This document shows positions 22,101-33,075 of a DNA stretch of 64,000 nucleotides, piece by piece. Below the pieces are notes generated by a model, which was not told where the DNA came from, made no database searches, and saw only the letters and a list, made by a program, of their open reading frames with translations. The position numbers and the translations under genes were made by a program. Origin of the DNA: Ceratotherium simum simum. Lineage: Eukaryota; Chordata; Mammalia; Perissodactyla; Rhinocerotidae. The stretch is taken from contig NW_004454170.1 of assembly GCF_000283155.1 (NCBI RefSeq), forward strand, positions 10,723,340 through 10,787,339, read 5' to 3'. The first letter of the stretch is position 1. Every line of letters starts with the position of its first letter.

Positions 22101-23610
22101 CTGAGCTGGCCAGTGGCGGAGCTGGGCTCACTGTCAAATGCTCCTTCCTGTGTGTCTCACTGCCTTCCTATGCTCGTACACCCGTTATCTAGGCTGTCTG
22201 AGTTATCTGCTGGTTTGCACTCTCTTCCAGGTTCCCTCCCTCAGTGTAAAGAACTGGCTGTACAACATTTCCATGAAACCAGATGGGTTTTTAATCTTGG
22301 GCCAAATTGCCCCCCAAAAGCACAGGTCCTCATGGGCCCAGGTTCGAGCATTTTCCTTCCACTTGGAGCTTCTGTGCGGAATTTCAACATTGTCGCAGTG
22401 TTTGGCTACTTGAATTCACTCCACTCCAAGAGCGTGTGTGATGCTGACAGACCTCTCCTTCTTGTGCCCAGAAACCCCACTAAAGGAGCAAGGACAGATG
22501 CAGCGACCCCTGCCCTTGGTGGAGGAGGCCATTGAACAGAAGGGCACGAGAGCCGGGGAATGGCACATGAAGCCTATTGTCCCGGCCACGGCAGCCCTGG
22601 GCGTGTCGGCGCCTGTTCTCCTGGGCTGCTAGCACCTGAGGCATATGGAGCATGGGCGCAGGATGGCCATGTGGCCCTGGAGGCTGTCCCTGCCAGTGGT
22701 GGCCCTGGTGGGTGTGGGGAGCAGGAAGGGGCCTCGCATGTTCTTCCCACAATTCCTCATCTATTTTCAGTAGCTAAGTATTGACTTTGGGAGTTTGACT
22801 CTTCTTGTAAATGAAAACTTGAGGGCTTTGGTGAGATGGGGGGGGGACCGAGATCAAGAACCTTTCTTCAGAGTGGCCCCCATCTGTAGGGGATGACTTG
22901 GATTTTGGCCATGTCCTTATCACCTCCAAATTATCTCCTGGCTGGGATCTTACGCCAGTCCTGGGAAAGACGGCGTCCTTACCGCACACATTCAGAGCAG
23001 AAAAATGGGGAGGACGGCACTCTGGGAAAATCTCATGGTCATCTGGAAGATGCCAATCTTCAGCCGAGCACCTGTAAAATGATAACCAGCCTGGGGAACA
23101 GGAGAATGGACAAAACCAGATAAAAGAAAAGACCCCAACAAAGAGCGTTCATTTCGGCTCCTCTATCTCTTTCAGAGGAAGACTAACTACATGATTGTTG
23201 TGAACTGGAGTTAGGACGACAGGGACTGGAACATTCTCTGCTGATTTTCTTTCTTCTTCTTTTTATATGGAGGAGTGTGTGGAGGAATAGTGGGGTGACG
23301 AGAAACTTGTTGAAGAGAGCTGTGCAAACAATGGCTGGTGAATGCCAAAGCCGGCAGTCAGTGGTTCTTAATGTTTGAATGGAAGTGGCTGGAGGTAGCT
23401 TTTTTTTTCCTCCACAGTCAGCGTTGCCAAGAAAACAAGGAGTAGCTGTTTTAAGCATTTACAAATGGTAATGTACCAACAGCTGGTCTCAGTCCAACCG
23501 AGCTATTGTAGGGGTATTAAAAAGACAGGCCAGAGTTGGAGATGTACTGCCAACCTCCCTTGCAGAGTTGGGGAACATTTTCCTTGGAAAAAAAAGGTCT
23601 TATATTCCTG
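22100..23610. other. Unique non-coding stretch leading into a CpG-rich segment
   Basis: No repeat recognised. The open frames at 22113-22760 have no domain signature. A G run lies at 22840-22847. Confidence 0.4.
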
Positions 23611-23616
23611 CAGAGA

Positions 23617-23899
23617 TCGACAGGACGGTTCTCCCGTGGAGTCAGTGCCTTGCTTGGCAGAGGAGGCCGCACGGGCAGGCGAGCCAAATGCTTCGGCGAC
23701 AGGGAAGCGTGGAGTCGGAGGGCTTGGGGCGGATTTCTCGGCACAGCCCTGCCACCTCCCTGCCCGCAACACGGCGCGTGTGCATGTGGGTGTGGGCGCG
23801 GCTGTCCCGCGTGTCTGCATCTGCATGTCCTCTGTGGGCTGGCTTGTGCACGGTAGCGGCGGCAGCCAGACCAGTGTCCCCCTCTGCTCTGCGTCTCGG
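23617..23899. promoter_or_regulatory. Small CpG-island-like segment
   Basis: I count 25 CpG dinucleotides in about 283 bp in a GC-rich stretch, giving by hand an observed/expected ratio near 0.8. No ERE SINE is present here, so the CpGs are not explained by a young repeat. No TATA box or clear splice donor could be tied to it. The several overlapping long frames here are a by-product of high GC. Confidence 0.5.
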
Positions 23900-24124
23900 C
23901 TCTCTCCTGTGAACCCATCACTCCTTTCCTTTGCTTTATACTCAGGCCAAGAAGAGGAAGGAGAAAAATCTCATGAAAACCCAGTCCTCTCTTCCCTCTT
24001 ATCCTCATCCTCTGCCCCTCGATGGCACTGAGAGGCCCCTGAGGAAAGGGCAACCCACCTTTTCCTCCTGCTATTCATCTCGACCCCCAGTCTGGGGTGT
24101 TCTTCAGGGTTTTGTTCATCTCAG

Positions 24125-24757
24125 GATATTGTAATACACGGAGCATGCTTCTTCGCTAAATGTAATTACCAGCGGCCCTGTGTTTATGGATGAGGCATGG
24201 TGGAAAGTAATAGAAAATGATTATTTTTCGTTCTGAAGGCCTTCTTTATTAGTGGTGCGGTAGGGACGTCAGCTGCCTTCTCTGAATGGCAATGCAATGT
24301 TTTGCTTTCCCCAGCAAGATAAACGATCTTATTTGTTGATGTTTGGTGCTTGAGATGACATTTATGTGAAATAAAAGGGACCAAATTAATAATAAAAAAA
24401 AATGATTAGCCAGACACAAATGAAAAATGTACATCTCTCCCCCCACCCCAGTTAAGTTGTTTGTATTTACATGCTATTCACAAATAATGGCAAAATGCCC
24501 AATAGTTGGATGGCGAGGATTTTTTTCTTTTACAATCATATGGCTTGATTCCGTTTTCCAGATCTTGTGTGCGAGCTGCTATTCGAAATAAAAATGTTTG
24601 CATCCATTTCCTCATTAATCCTTCCGTTGTAATACAACCTGCTGCAGAGAAATGGCAAAACAGATGCAACAATGAAAATTAAAAGGGATGGACACTTATC
24701 TTGGGCTATAAAAGCTGCTAACCATGTAGGAACTAGAGAGGCTTTTGGACAGAAAAT
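24125..24757. promoter_or_regulatory. AT-rich candidate conserved non-coding element
   Basis: A repeat-free stretch of roughly 630 bp, dense in homeodomain-like and AT-rich words: AATGATTATTTTT (24217-24229), AAATTAATAATAAA (24383-24396), TTCCTCATTAATCC (24608-24621). It ends with TATAAAAG at 24707-24714. The texture is typical of vertebrate developmental enhancers. Conservation is inferred, not tested. Confidence 0.4.
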
Positions 24758-25285
24758 ATGGCAAATGATAGAAACAATCATCGGACTAAGAGTTTGCTAT
24801 TTGGAAAACTCTGGTGGGACATTTCTCTGCTCGTAACGGCTGGAGGATCACTCCTGAGTTTAGTGTACACCAGAGAGAGTGCTTGTCTGCTTTGCCTTGA
24901 GGCTTGTCTTCAATATTTGGTGCATCTACCCATCTGGTTTCTCATTGGGCTGGAATTTTCTCGACACAAAAGTGCTGTGCAAAGAACCTATGGACCTCAT
25001 GTTTTGAGGGCCCTGTACATTGCTTGGAAATACTGCTTCCTGCCCTCCTGGGAATCACAGATACAGAGCAAAGCTGCATTGACCTTGATCTTAATTTTTG
25101 CAACCAAATACATTGTATATTGGGGAGGTGAAAGGCTTATAGCATGTGTGGAAGCAGAGAATCATGATTTCATATTGCTCAAACAATTTGGTGAAAAGGA
25201 AGAAGAAGGTTCAAATGCAGCTTTTTGGAGATGTAAGACCAATCTATATATCGTTCGAGGTTTTCTTTTTCTTGTAATTGTCTAA
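24758..25285 (+). other. 175-codon open frame behind a TATA-like box, unproven
   Basis: The ATG has A at -3 and G at +4, and TATAAAAG lies 44-51 bp upstream. The predicted product has about four hydrophobic stretches (roughly residues 12-36, 42-68, 106-123 and 162-175) and no family I recognise. An AATAAA follows at 25398-25403 but falls inside an L2 fragment. Frames of this size arise by chance several times in this window, so I do not call it a gene. Confidence 0.12.
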
Positions 25286-25354
25286 TGTTATCTCATGCCT
25301 ATACTCAACTCCTGAATTCACTGGGATCTGGGGTCACAAGTAGATTCAGCCTTT

Positions 25355-25540
25355 TTGTGTGTATTTATTGAGCGTCACCTATTTGCAGTCTGGGAGTAAT
25401 AAAGAGAGACAGAGAAAGGCAGAAACATGGTCTTTGCCCTTGTACAGCTTGTAAAGCTCTTGGCAGAGACTGGATTGGCACAATTAAATACACATAGAGA
25501 CAAACAGCCTATCAGAGCCATGCACACTGGAGTTGATGAG
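25355..25540 (-). repeat. L2 LINE fragment
   Basis: TGTATTTATTGAGCGTCACC, then GTCTTTGCCCTTGTACAGCT, then CAATTAAATACACATAGAGA: ordered antisense L2 blocks. Confidence 0.65.
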
Positions 25541-25810
25541 TGGGATGTGAGATGAGAACATGGCTTGGGGCAGGAGGTTTATTGTGGCGGAGTCTCTGCA
25601 TGCGGTGCTGAGAGCATGAGGCCACTACTGCTTGCTGATGGATGGATCAAACCCTAACAAGTGAGGAGACGGGAGTCCTTGAATGTGGAATGTTTGTCCA
25701 AATGTGTCAGATCTCCGGTGACTAGCTCCTCACTTGAATGACACAGTGGAATTACTTTTTTGGTCAGGATGGAGGTGGATTTCAGACCTGTCTGGTAGAT
25801 TTAGTAGGGA
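25540..25810. other. Unique non-coding stretch
   Basis: Nothing recognised. Confidence 0.4.
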
Positions 25811-26025
25811 AAGACTAGTGGGAAAGAGGCTCTGCACCTGGATCAAGTCTTGTCTCTGCCATGTACTAGCCGAGCATCCTTGGCCTTAATCTTTTAGTGC
25901 TTCAGTTCTCAAATCTGTGAAATAGGTAGAATCGTAGTGCCTACTTTATAGTAGCATTGTGAGGATTAAATGATAGAACATAGCACAGTGCCAGCACCAA
26001 GTACGTGCCCAATAAGTGTTAGTGT
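25810..26025 (-). repeat. MIR SINE
   Basis: Antisense MIR: TCTCTGCCATGTACTAGCCG, TCAAATCTGTGAAATAGGTA, TTGTGAGGATTAAATGATAG, ACGTGCCCAATAAGTGTTAG. Confidence 0.85.
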
Positions 26026-26048
26026 AAACAAAGAATTGTTCTTATTCC

Positions 26049-26162
26049 ATATATATATATATNNNNNNNNNNNNNNNNNNNNNNNNNNNNNNNNNNNNNN
26101 NNNNNNNNNNNNNNNNNNNNNNNNNNNNNNNNNNNNNNNNNNNNNNNNNNNNNNNNNNNNNN
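26049..26162. other. AT microsatellite followed by a 100-N assembly gap
   Basis: (AT)n runs from 26049 to 26062, then exactly 100 N (26063-26162), the usual placeholder for a gap of unknown size. The apparent open frame translating through it is meaningless. Confidence 0.98.
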
Positions 26163-26344
26163 TGAGGAAGATTATCCCTGCACTAACATCTGTGCCAATC
26201 TTCCTCTATTTTTTTGTATGTGGGACACGGCCACAGCATGGCTGGTGAGTGGAGTAGGTCTGCACCCAGGATCCGAACCTGTGAACCCGGGCCACTGAAA
26301 CAGAGTACGCAGAACTTCAAGCACTCAACCATGGGGCGGGGCCC
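26163..26344 (-). mobile_element. ERE-type SINE (perissodactyl tRNA-derived), 3' tail lost in gap
   Basis: Reverse complement matches the equine repetitive element: a GGGCCC-type head, a 'ccgggttcacaggttcggatcctggg' region containing a B-box-like GGTTCGGATCC (reverse of 26270-26280), CCATGCTGTGGC and TAGAGGAAGATTGGCACAGA. The A-rich tail would lie inside the gap. Confidence 0.85.
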
Positions 26345-27100
26345 AATACATATATTTCTGATTTGTTTTTCTTTCTATTCTTGTCCTAGATGCAGGGCTA
26401 AGTGTGTGTCAGTTGTTCTACTTAGGGTCATCACTTGACAAGGAAGATTCCTATGTTTCCACTATAAAGGAGCCCACTCCAAATTATGTAGCTGAAGACA
26501 GGAAGCTGGGCTGAATGACCTCTCAGAGTCACACCTAGGAATTTGGTTCTCGAATCTTTTGACTCCTTCTGCTTCAAAAGCCTTAGCAGGGCTTGGCAAT
26601 ATGGAAGGATGCCTTTTGGTGAGTGGGTAGGCAGGCAGAGGTTAATTTGGCACAGCCCCCAGGACAGAAACAGTCCCACTCATGATGTAGTTGGGACTCT
26701 CGTTCCGTCGAACCCTTGCAGCTCGATTTTCAAGCAGTTTCATCAGCTGAACTGGTAGGCTGCTTATGGCGCTGCTGAAGCTCTCCACGACTAGGCAGGC
26801 AGCACCGTCCACACACGACTACTGAAGGGGGTGAGCAGGGAAGGCAAGAGAAATAGCAACACAGTACCTGAAGCCCAGTCTCGAGTTGTGCAGGCTGGCA
26901 CACAGTGGCAGCAGAAGGCCCAAACTGGCATGGTGCAATCAGAGGTGGATTGGAGGGTGGGAGGAGGAGGTTCAGGGCTCGGGATACTGTTCGTGTCAAG
27001 CTGAACCTTAGAGTAGCTCATAGGGATGGAACCTGAGTAACGTGCTTGTCGATCACTAACTTGGATATGCACATTATCTGATTACACCTGAATTATAGCC
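26345..27100. other. Unique non-coding stretch
   Basis: No repeat or coding signature recognised. Confidence 0.4.
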
Positions 27101-27104
27101 TCTC

Positions 27105-27235
27105 TAATGTTGACAGGCATTAACTAATGAGCTCCTCAAGGAAACCACATCTTATGCATCTTTGTAGTTATTCCAATGCCACTTGGAGTCCCCGGCCCAG
27201 AGTAGGCTCTTGCTATGTGTATTAGATCCCTGACG
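27105..27235 (+). repeat. L2 LINE 3'-end fragment
   Basis: AATGAGCTCCTCAAGGAAAC, then a CCCGGCCCAGAGTAGGCTCT block. Confidence 0.6.
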
Positions 27236-27960
27236 AGGTGAGTATTGCACACGTGTAGTGTGCGAAGGAAAACTCCTTCCATAAACTCATGTTATTTTGT
27301 CAAGTTTGGGTGCAATACCAATGTATGTAGCTTCCACAGCCAGGAAGAAAATTCAGGAATTCTGATTTGGCTTTTATTTCTTTGGTCAAGTAAATCATTT
27401 CTGGAACAAGTTTCTGTTTCTTAAGTGTGGATGTCAGTGTATGAAAGGGCTAGCTGGATCTTTCTTTTACTTTCTGGGAAGGGAAGGATATGTGAAATTC
27501 AACGACATCTGCTGAAATTCAAACATATTTTTATTTATTCATGGCCATGATCAGGGCAGAACCTCTAATTTCAACCAATAATTAGACTTGACAATAGATG
27601 TGGAAATAAAACATTTTTGCTGAATTCACTTGTCATTCCTCCCTTCTGTAGCTGGTGTAACCCAGATGTCAGCTGTCCCCTTATTTTTCTCTTTGAGCTC
27701 CCCCTCCCTCAATCCACTCATACTAATGCATTAGTGAGCCTGTGGCATTTACTGAGGGTTTCACGGGGGAGACAGAGAGAGGGCCGACATTGCATACTTC
27801 ATAGTCACCCACTCAAATATCACCTGAGGTCTAAGAACAGTTTTCTAAGGCATTTTTATTGCCACTGCTCCAAGAATCCCTTTTTCTTTCTCTCCCCACA
27901 TACCCAGAGCAGTAGGTTTCAACACTGTGCCCTCTCTCCCTCCACTCCCAACCTCAAATT
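27235..27960. other. Unclassified non-coding stretch
   Basis: Part of 27617-27950 may be decayed L2-like sequence. The 212-codon frame at 27617-28255 spans it, is serine/leucine-rich from pyrimidine-rich DNA, and shows no domain. Confidence 0.35.
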
Positions 27961-28190
27961 CCTCCCGTTGCTATTATTATGCAATCTTTTATTTCATTCT
28001 CAATTTAATGTCATCCTGCATGCTGCTGCTCACAGCCGATTTAAAGACCTTCTGAGCAAAAGGCCCACTGGCCTTCACAAGTTGACTAGCATTCCTTCTG
28101 GAAGGACTCGGATAATTGCCATTTTCCGCACTGATCATGCAAGTGTTTGTTTATGCTTTTTGCAATTTGGTCCTTGGAATGAAGGTAAGG
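27960..28190. promoter_or_regulatory. Candidate conserved non-coding element
   Basis: Repeat-free stretch with CAATTTAATGTCATCCTGCA, TCGGATAATTGCCATTTTCC and GCACTGATCATGCAAGTGTT. Called by texture only. Confidence 0.25.
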
Positions 28191-28742
28191 ATTATGAGAT
28201 GGCTGTATCTGCCAAAAGTCCTTGCTGGCCTTTCCCTGAGCTTTCAGGGGAGTGACAGGGCAGGAGCCAGAAGGTAGGCAAATGGGGAGTGAATGGGAGA
28301 TAAAGAAGGATGGACAGTGAGAGCAGACAGTGCTCACAGGAAGTTTGCTTGTGAAGGAGAGGAGAGAGATGGGGTGGGATGAAGGGTAAGAGCAGTTTGT
28401 TTAATAAAAGAGGAAGATGCCAGTGCATGTTCAGATGCTGATGGGAAGAAGGGAGTAGAGAGGGGGAGGGTGAGGGTTAGGAGGAAGAAGGCATACTCAT
28501 GGACAAACATCCCTGAGACGGTGGGAGGGCACAGGATCCAGGGCACCGGAGGAGGGATTAGGCATTGCAGAGTACAGATGTGATGGGAGGAGGGAGGGCA
28601 GAGGGTATGGGGCTGTGGACAGGTTGGTAGTAGGGCTGAAGATGAGGGGGGTACAGATGAGGCTGTGTGGAGGGTGACCTCGTGGTAGGCTACTGAGTGC
28701 TGTCTGAAACTCTTTCTAGGTAGGGCTATGCTGTTGGTTACT
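28190..28742 (+). other. Purine-rich stretch
   Basis: From about 28255 to 28690 the plus strand is strongly G+A rich, with repeated GGGAGGAGGGAGGG-like words. It may be a decayed repeat interior. No gene. Confidence 0.45.
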
Positions 28743-29047
28743 GTTGTTGTTATTTACCATGTGTGTTCCTGGAGCCCACCTACAAACCAGGCCTGCAAAC
28801 TCCCTATGGACAAGTGTCTTTGCGGCGGTCTGCTGGGTCCAGCTCATGCTGCTGCCAACCGTAAATCCGTAGGAAGTTTGCAAGCCAGTTGTTAAACCAC
28901 TGGGAGCTCAGAATCAGCCGTGGTGAGAGAATGTGTACACTACAGAAATCAGCATTGGCTACAAATTGGGGCCTTTTCTTGCCCTGGAAGCGGTTGTTAA
29001 GCATGCAGCAGCACACTGTTGCTTTTAGCTCTTGCTCCCCACCTCGC
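28743..29047 (+). repeat. Dispersed repeat of unknown family, forward copy of an inverted pair
   Basis: About 305 bp that matches the reverse complement of 30096-30405 at roughly 80% identity by eye. Shared blocks include GTGTGTTCCTGGAGCCCACC, GGAAGTTTGCAAGCCAGTTG and TGCTCCCCACCTCGC. Both copies end at the same places, as expected of two insertions of one element. Confidence 0.8.
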
Positions 29048-29705
29048 TCCATTTGGTGCACTGTTTGTCCTGTCTGCCCTGGTTGGGGCACTGCCCACAC
29101 CTCCTACACTGCACACGATGGCTTTGCTCTGCTGTGTCTCAGCTTCCTCCTCTGTTCCTGGGTCTTTGCAGCCTGGGAGGCCAGGTGGAAATGGGACATG
29201 TGTGGAGTGGAATGTAGTTTCTGAGAGGTTGGGTGCACATCCCTGGGGGAATGGCTGCACTGGGGCGTTCATGGTGCTCTTCTGCAAGAGACGCTCCTCT
29301 GTGGAGATGCTGCCGTCCTCTACACCCCCTGGCAGGTCTAGCAACCTTGGGCTTTAATTATTTATTTCTGTGTCTGCTTGCTGGGGAAGAGGGATCTTCC
29401 CATCGCTCCCAGCTCCATAAAACACACGCACAGAAGCAAGCAGTGCAGCTGCCCCTCTTGCTGAGGGTGAGGACACCGTCAGTGTAGTGGCAGCTTGTAA
29501 CTCACCAGCAGAGCAGCTGACGTGGGCTTCCAGGAGTGGCTCTCTTCCTCCCGGTTCTCTAGCCTGTCTTCCCGCCCTCCCTGCCCTGCCACAGCTTCTC
29601 ATAGTTGCTCCGGCCCTGGCTCCCACTGGGCAATAGCGAATGGAGGGGAGTCTGGAACTCAAGACCTGAAATGTCATGGGTCTGTAGTCCAGGGAGTATG
29701 ATGAT
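29048..29705. other. Unique spacer between inverted repeat copies
   Basis: No gene recognised. Overlapping GC-driven frames occur at 29019-29360. Confidence 0.4.
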
Positions 29706-29900
29706 GTGGAGAGAGCCCCAGCTTTGGAGCCCTGCAGGCCTGGGGTTGAATTTGGGCTCTGACAGGTAATCTCCTAGTGACCTCGGGCAAGGTATTAAAC
29801 TGTCCAGCCTCAGAGTTCTCCTCTGTGAAAGACTGAATGTGATCATGTTTGTAGAGTCTGGCATATGGTAGGATCTCAAAAAGCGCTGGTTGAAGGGACA
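29705..29900 (-). repeat. MIR SINE
   Basis: Antisense MIR: GCTTTGGAGCCCTGCAGGCC, GACCTCGGGCAAGGTATTAA, TCTCCTCTGTGAAAGACTGA, GGCATATGGTAGGATCTCAA. Confidence 0.8.
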
Positions 29901-30095
29901 ACATGGGACTGAGGTAGATTAACTATTGATTCAATGTTCCTTTCCTCCAGGAAGCCTTCCTGGACTGCTACTATCCTCCTCTGGTCACTAGTCACTGACA
30001 CTTCTGATGATGCCCCATGTCTACATGCTTCCATCACATGCTGACACTCAACATGAGGATGTATACGTTTTATGGTGTGAGAAACTGGGCAGGGG

Positions 30096-30405
30096 GCGAG
30101 GTGGGGAGCAAGAGTTATAAGCAATGGTGTGCTGCTGAATGTTTAACAACCAGCTTTCCAGGGGAAAAAAATTCTGATTTGCAGCCGTTGCTGATTTCTG
30201 TAGCGTACACACTCTCTCGCCATGGCTAATTCCAAGCTCCGAATGGTTTAACAACTGGCTTGCAAACTTCCTAAAGATTTAACAATCAGCCCCAGCATGA
30301 ACTGGATCCAGCAGACCACTGCAAAGACACTTGGCCAGAGGGAGCTTGTACACCAGGTTTGTAGGTGGGCTCCAGGAACACACGTGGTAAATAACACCAC
30401 CACCA
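30096..30405 (-). repeat. Dispersed repeat of unknown family, reverse copy of an inverted pair
   Basis: Reverse-complement partner of 28743-29047 with about 1.05 kb between the arms. Boundaries coincide (GCGAGGTGGGGAGCAAGAG at the left end and TGGTAAATAAC at the right). Confidence 0.8.
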
Positions 30406-30659
30406 CCAACAGCAAAGTATTTAAAAGTAGTTCCAGAGCAGCACAAGGCAGTGCAGAGAAACCATTTACCTTTGAAGGTGTTCCATAAAAGGAAGGATCG
30501 GAGCTGAGTCAGGGCTGGCATTCTAAATGAGAAAGACTTTGATGGAGGGAAGGTAGAGCTCTCAGAGTAGGCAAATGGCATTGATAAAGGCTCGAAGGAG
30601 GAATCTGGAGTGTCAGGCTCAGGGGTGAGATGGGAATAGCACAGAGAAAGAACATGTGG

Positions 30660-30870
30660 CGAGTCAGTGGCTTAGATCTTGAGCTCTGCAGTCTGAGAAA
30701 GGCAGTTTTGAATCTTGGTTCTACCACTAACATAGGAGGTTTTATGACCCTAATCCATAAAATGGAGGTGCCATCTACCTTTTAGTGATGTAAGGATTAA
30801 ACAAGATAACACAGGTAAAATGTGGGCACAGTGCCTGGAGTTAGTGAGGGCTCAATGAATGGCAGCCATC
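30660..30870 (-). repeat. MIR SINE
   Basis: Antisense MIR: ATCTTGAGCTCTGCAGTCTG, CTTGGTTCTACCACTAACAT, CCATAAAATGGAGGTGCCAT, AGTGCCTGGAGTTAGTGAGG. Confidence 0.8.
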
Positions 30871-31245
30871 ACTATTGCTGTTTGTCTGTCTCTTTCTTCA
30901 TGCCCCAGGGCTCCAAAGGACAGAAGTCTTTTTTCTCCATACCCAGCACAGGGTGAGGCACATTCTGGGTGCCCACCTTGAGTATTCTGTTTGTTTGAGG
31001 ACACATCTCTGGGCCGAGGCTGGACAACAAGGCATTTGTAGATTGTTCTTTCTCTCTGCCCTCCCTGGCTCTGGGGTTGTGGGGTAGCTTTGAGAAGCTC
31101 TGGGGTCACCACCTTCTTCTGTGTGGTGGAGACTGTTACCTGGAGAGTTCCAGAGAGGCTGGTGCTCCCCAGGCCCTTACTTGTCTGCTCATTCTCGCCT
31201 CTGGACAGTAGCATCAGGGAAGGTAGCAGCATATGGGGATCCTTT
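30870..31245. other. Unique non-coding stretch
   Basis: Nothing recognised. The 186-codon minus-strand frame 30852-31412 overlaps MIR and L2 sequence and is not credible as a gene. Confidence 0.4.
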
Positions 31246-31330
31246 GGCTTGTTCCATGCATGTGTATCGAGCACCTGCGGCTCACACTGTGCTAGTCGCT
31301 GGGAAGCAAGATGAACAAGACATAGACCTG
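31245..31330 (-). repeat. L2 LINE 3'-end fragment
   Basis: GTGTATCGAGCACCTGCGGC, ACTGTGCTAGTCGCTGGGAA, ACATAGACCTGCCTTCAAAG. Confidence 0.65.
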
Positions 31331-33075
31331 CCTTCAAAGTCTCAACTGATGGTTGCAGGGGGTGGCACACATAAGTCAGTGTGTACGTGCCGTGATAGAG
31401 GAGTACATCCATACTATGACAGACCTGGGCAAAGGCTCCACCTCGGCCTGGACGTCAGGCCTGGTCACGCGACTTCTCAGGGTCTCCAGAAACTATAGAG
31501 GCTTCCACAAAGCCCTTTCTAAATTCTCAAAACACAAATCCTTTAAAGCAAATCAATGTGTAAAATCTATCTACATCTTTTGGGAGAGGGTACTAGAAGT
31601 GTCCGTCACATCCGATAAGATGTTAGTGCTGTTAAATGGTTGAGGATTGTCTTTGTACAGCAGATCTCCTCCCCTGCCCCCATCTCTGTGGATTATTCTC
31701 TTGCATGTGAGATTTGGGCAGCCCGTTGCTCCTATGATCTGACTCTGACATAATTTAGCATTTGGCAGAAGACTATACACTTACTCTTTCTTCTCTCTCC
31801 TGCTTTTCTCATTTTTGTCTTATTCTCTTTCTTCCTTTTTAAAAATTCTTCTCCTCTCAAACCTTCAAAGGGCTCTTATAGGCACCACTCAATCCATAGT
31901 GGTTCTAGAGCTAAAGAAATAACTCATTCTCAGTTAAATTTTTTTGCACTACTTTGCAGCCTGTAGAGCAAAGTATTGGTTCCAACTTACTAGTATTCCA
32001 TTGAGAAGGATGGTCTGTTAGCACTAGGGACAGTCCTGGAAGGGCAGGTGTTCTGAGGTTTGAGGGATGCTAAGCCTAGCTCTGGAGTCAGGAACACACA
32101 CACACACACACACTCTGAGTTAGGGCAAGTCAGAATCCAGGAAGGCCAGCAGATGATCTGAAATTCTGGAGGTCAAGGCAGAGAGGTAGAGACGAAACCA
32201 GAAAGGCATTTACGAATCAAATGGATTCAACCCTCAAGGAGCTAGGCAGGGTAACTTCTAATGGGTAATTAGGAGCCAAAGGGTTAGGGGCACGGGAAGG
32301 AGGGACATGATGTGGAACATGTGCTCTGGGGAGACTTTTCTACCAGTCAGCTCCTGTCCCAACAGAAGTTCCTGTGTGTCCTGTTGGAGTGAATCTGCTC
32401 AAGGCCACAGGGAAAGAAGGATGTGGGCAGGTGAGAGCGGACATAAGGATGGAACACAATGGCAAAAATTCACAGGGGTGCATAGGTACTTCTGTCAGCT
32501 CTGACTTTTATTTCTGACTCAACTTTTCAGGTTGGAGGGTGACTGAATATTTTTTGTAGTGACCTGCCATGCTTTAAACAGAAATATGGCACCATCTCTC
32601 TCATGTCGGTGAGGACATGCACTTTGACCTGTATTTTTGTTAGTGGGAATGGTTTTCACTGAGCTACCCACACTTCCTCCTCAGTGGGGTTGTGGTCTAA
32701 GATGCATGTTTGTGACACTGGATTCAAAGGGCTTCCTTTATTTATTTGACTTTTGGACTTTGAAATTTGTTTAACTGATCATGTTTCCTTCTTTCCTTGG
32801 CAATTCAGAATCGAATTGCAGTCCATTTCTAAAAGTATACCTATTAGGGCACCATTTTGTTTCTAATTCACCCTTGGCTTCATCCTATTTTCCTCCCTTA
32901 TGTTTTCCTCACCCTAATTTATTCACTTATTTTTCTCAATCTTTCTGTGTGTATAATCCACCCCAATTCTGTTAGAAATCAGACTTAGAGGTAAATAGGA
33001 GTGATCCCTATAATATTCTGCCTCTACGTTGAATAAATGTACATTGACAGTCCATAGGATGGTTTGTGAATCAAT
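31330..33075. other. Unique non-coding stretch with a CA microsatellite
   Basis: (CA)n at about 32096-32112. The part near 32540-32640 has an element-like texture. No gene or named repeat otherwise. Confidence 0.4.

Noticed and set aside
23465..24053. Overlapping frames of 188 and 178 codons on both strands
   Set aside because: Several long frames on both strands at once are a by-product of the GC-rich CpG segment. No recognisable protein family.
25398..25403. AATAAA as polyadenylation signal for the 24758-25285 frame
   Set aside because: It lies inside an L2 fragment and has no transcript support. AATAAA is frequent in AT-rich DNA.
25970..26248. Frame translating through the N gap
   Set aside because: Artefact: most residues are X from the 100-N gap and the rest is MIR, AT repeat and ERE sequence.
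27617..28255. Longest open frame, 212 codons, plus strand
   Set aside because: Low-complexity S/L/P/H composition from pyrimidine-rich DNA, no domain, and it runs into element-like non-coding sequence. Length is within chance for 64 kb in six frames.
30852..31412. 186-codon minus-strand frame
   Set aside because: Overlaps MIR and L2 repeat sequence. No domain signature.
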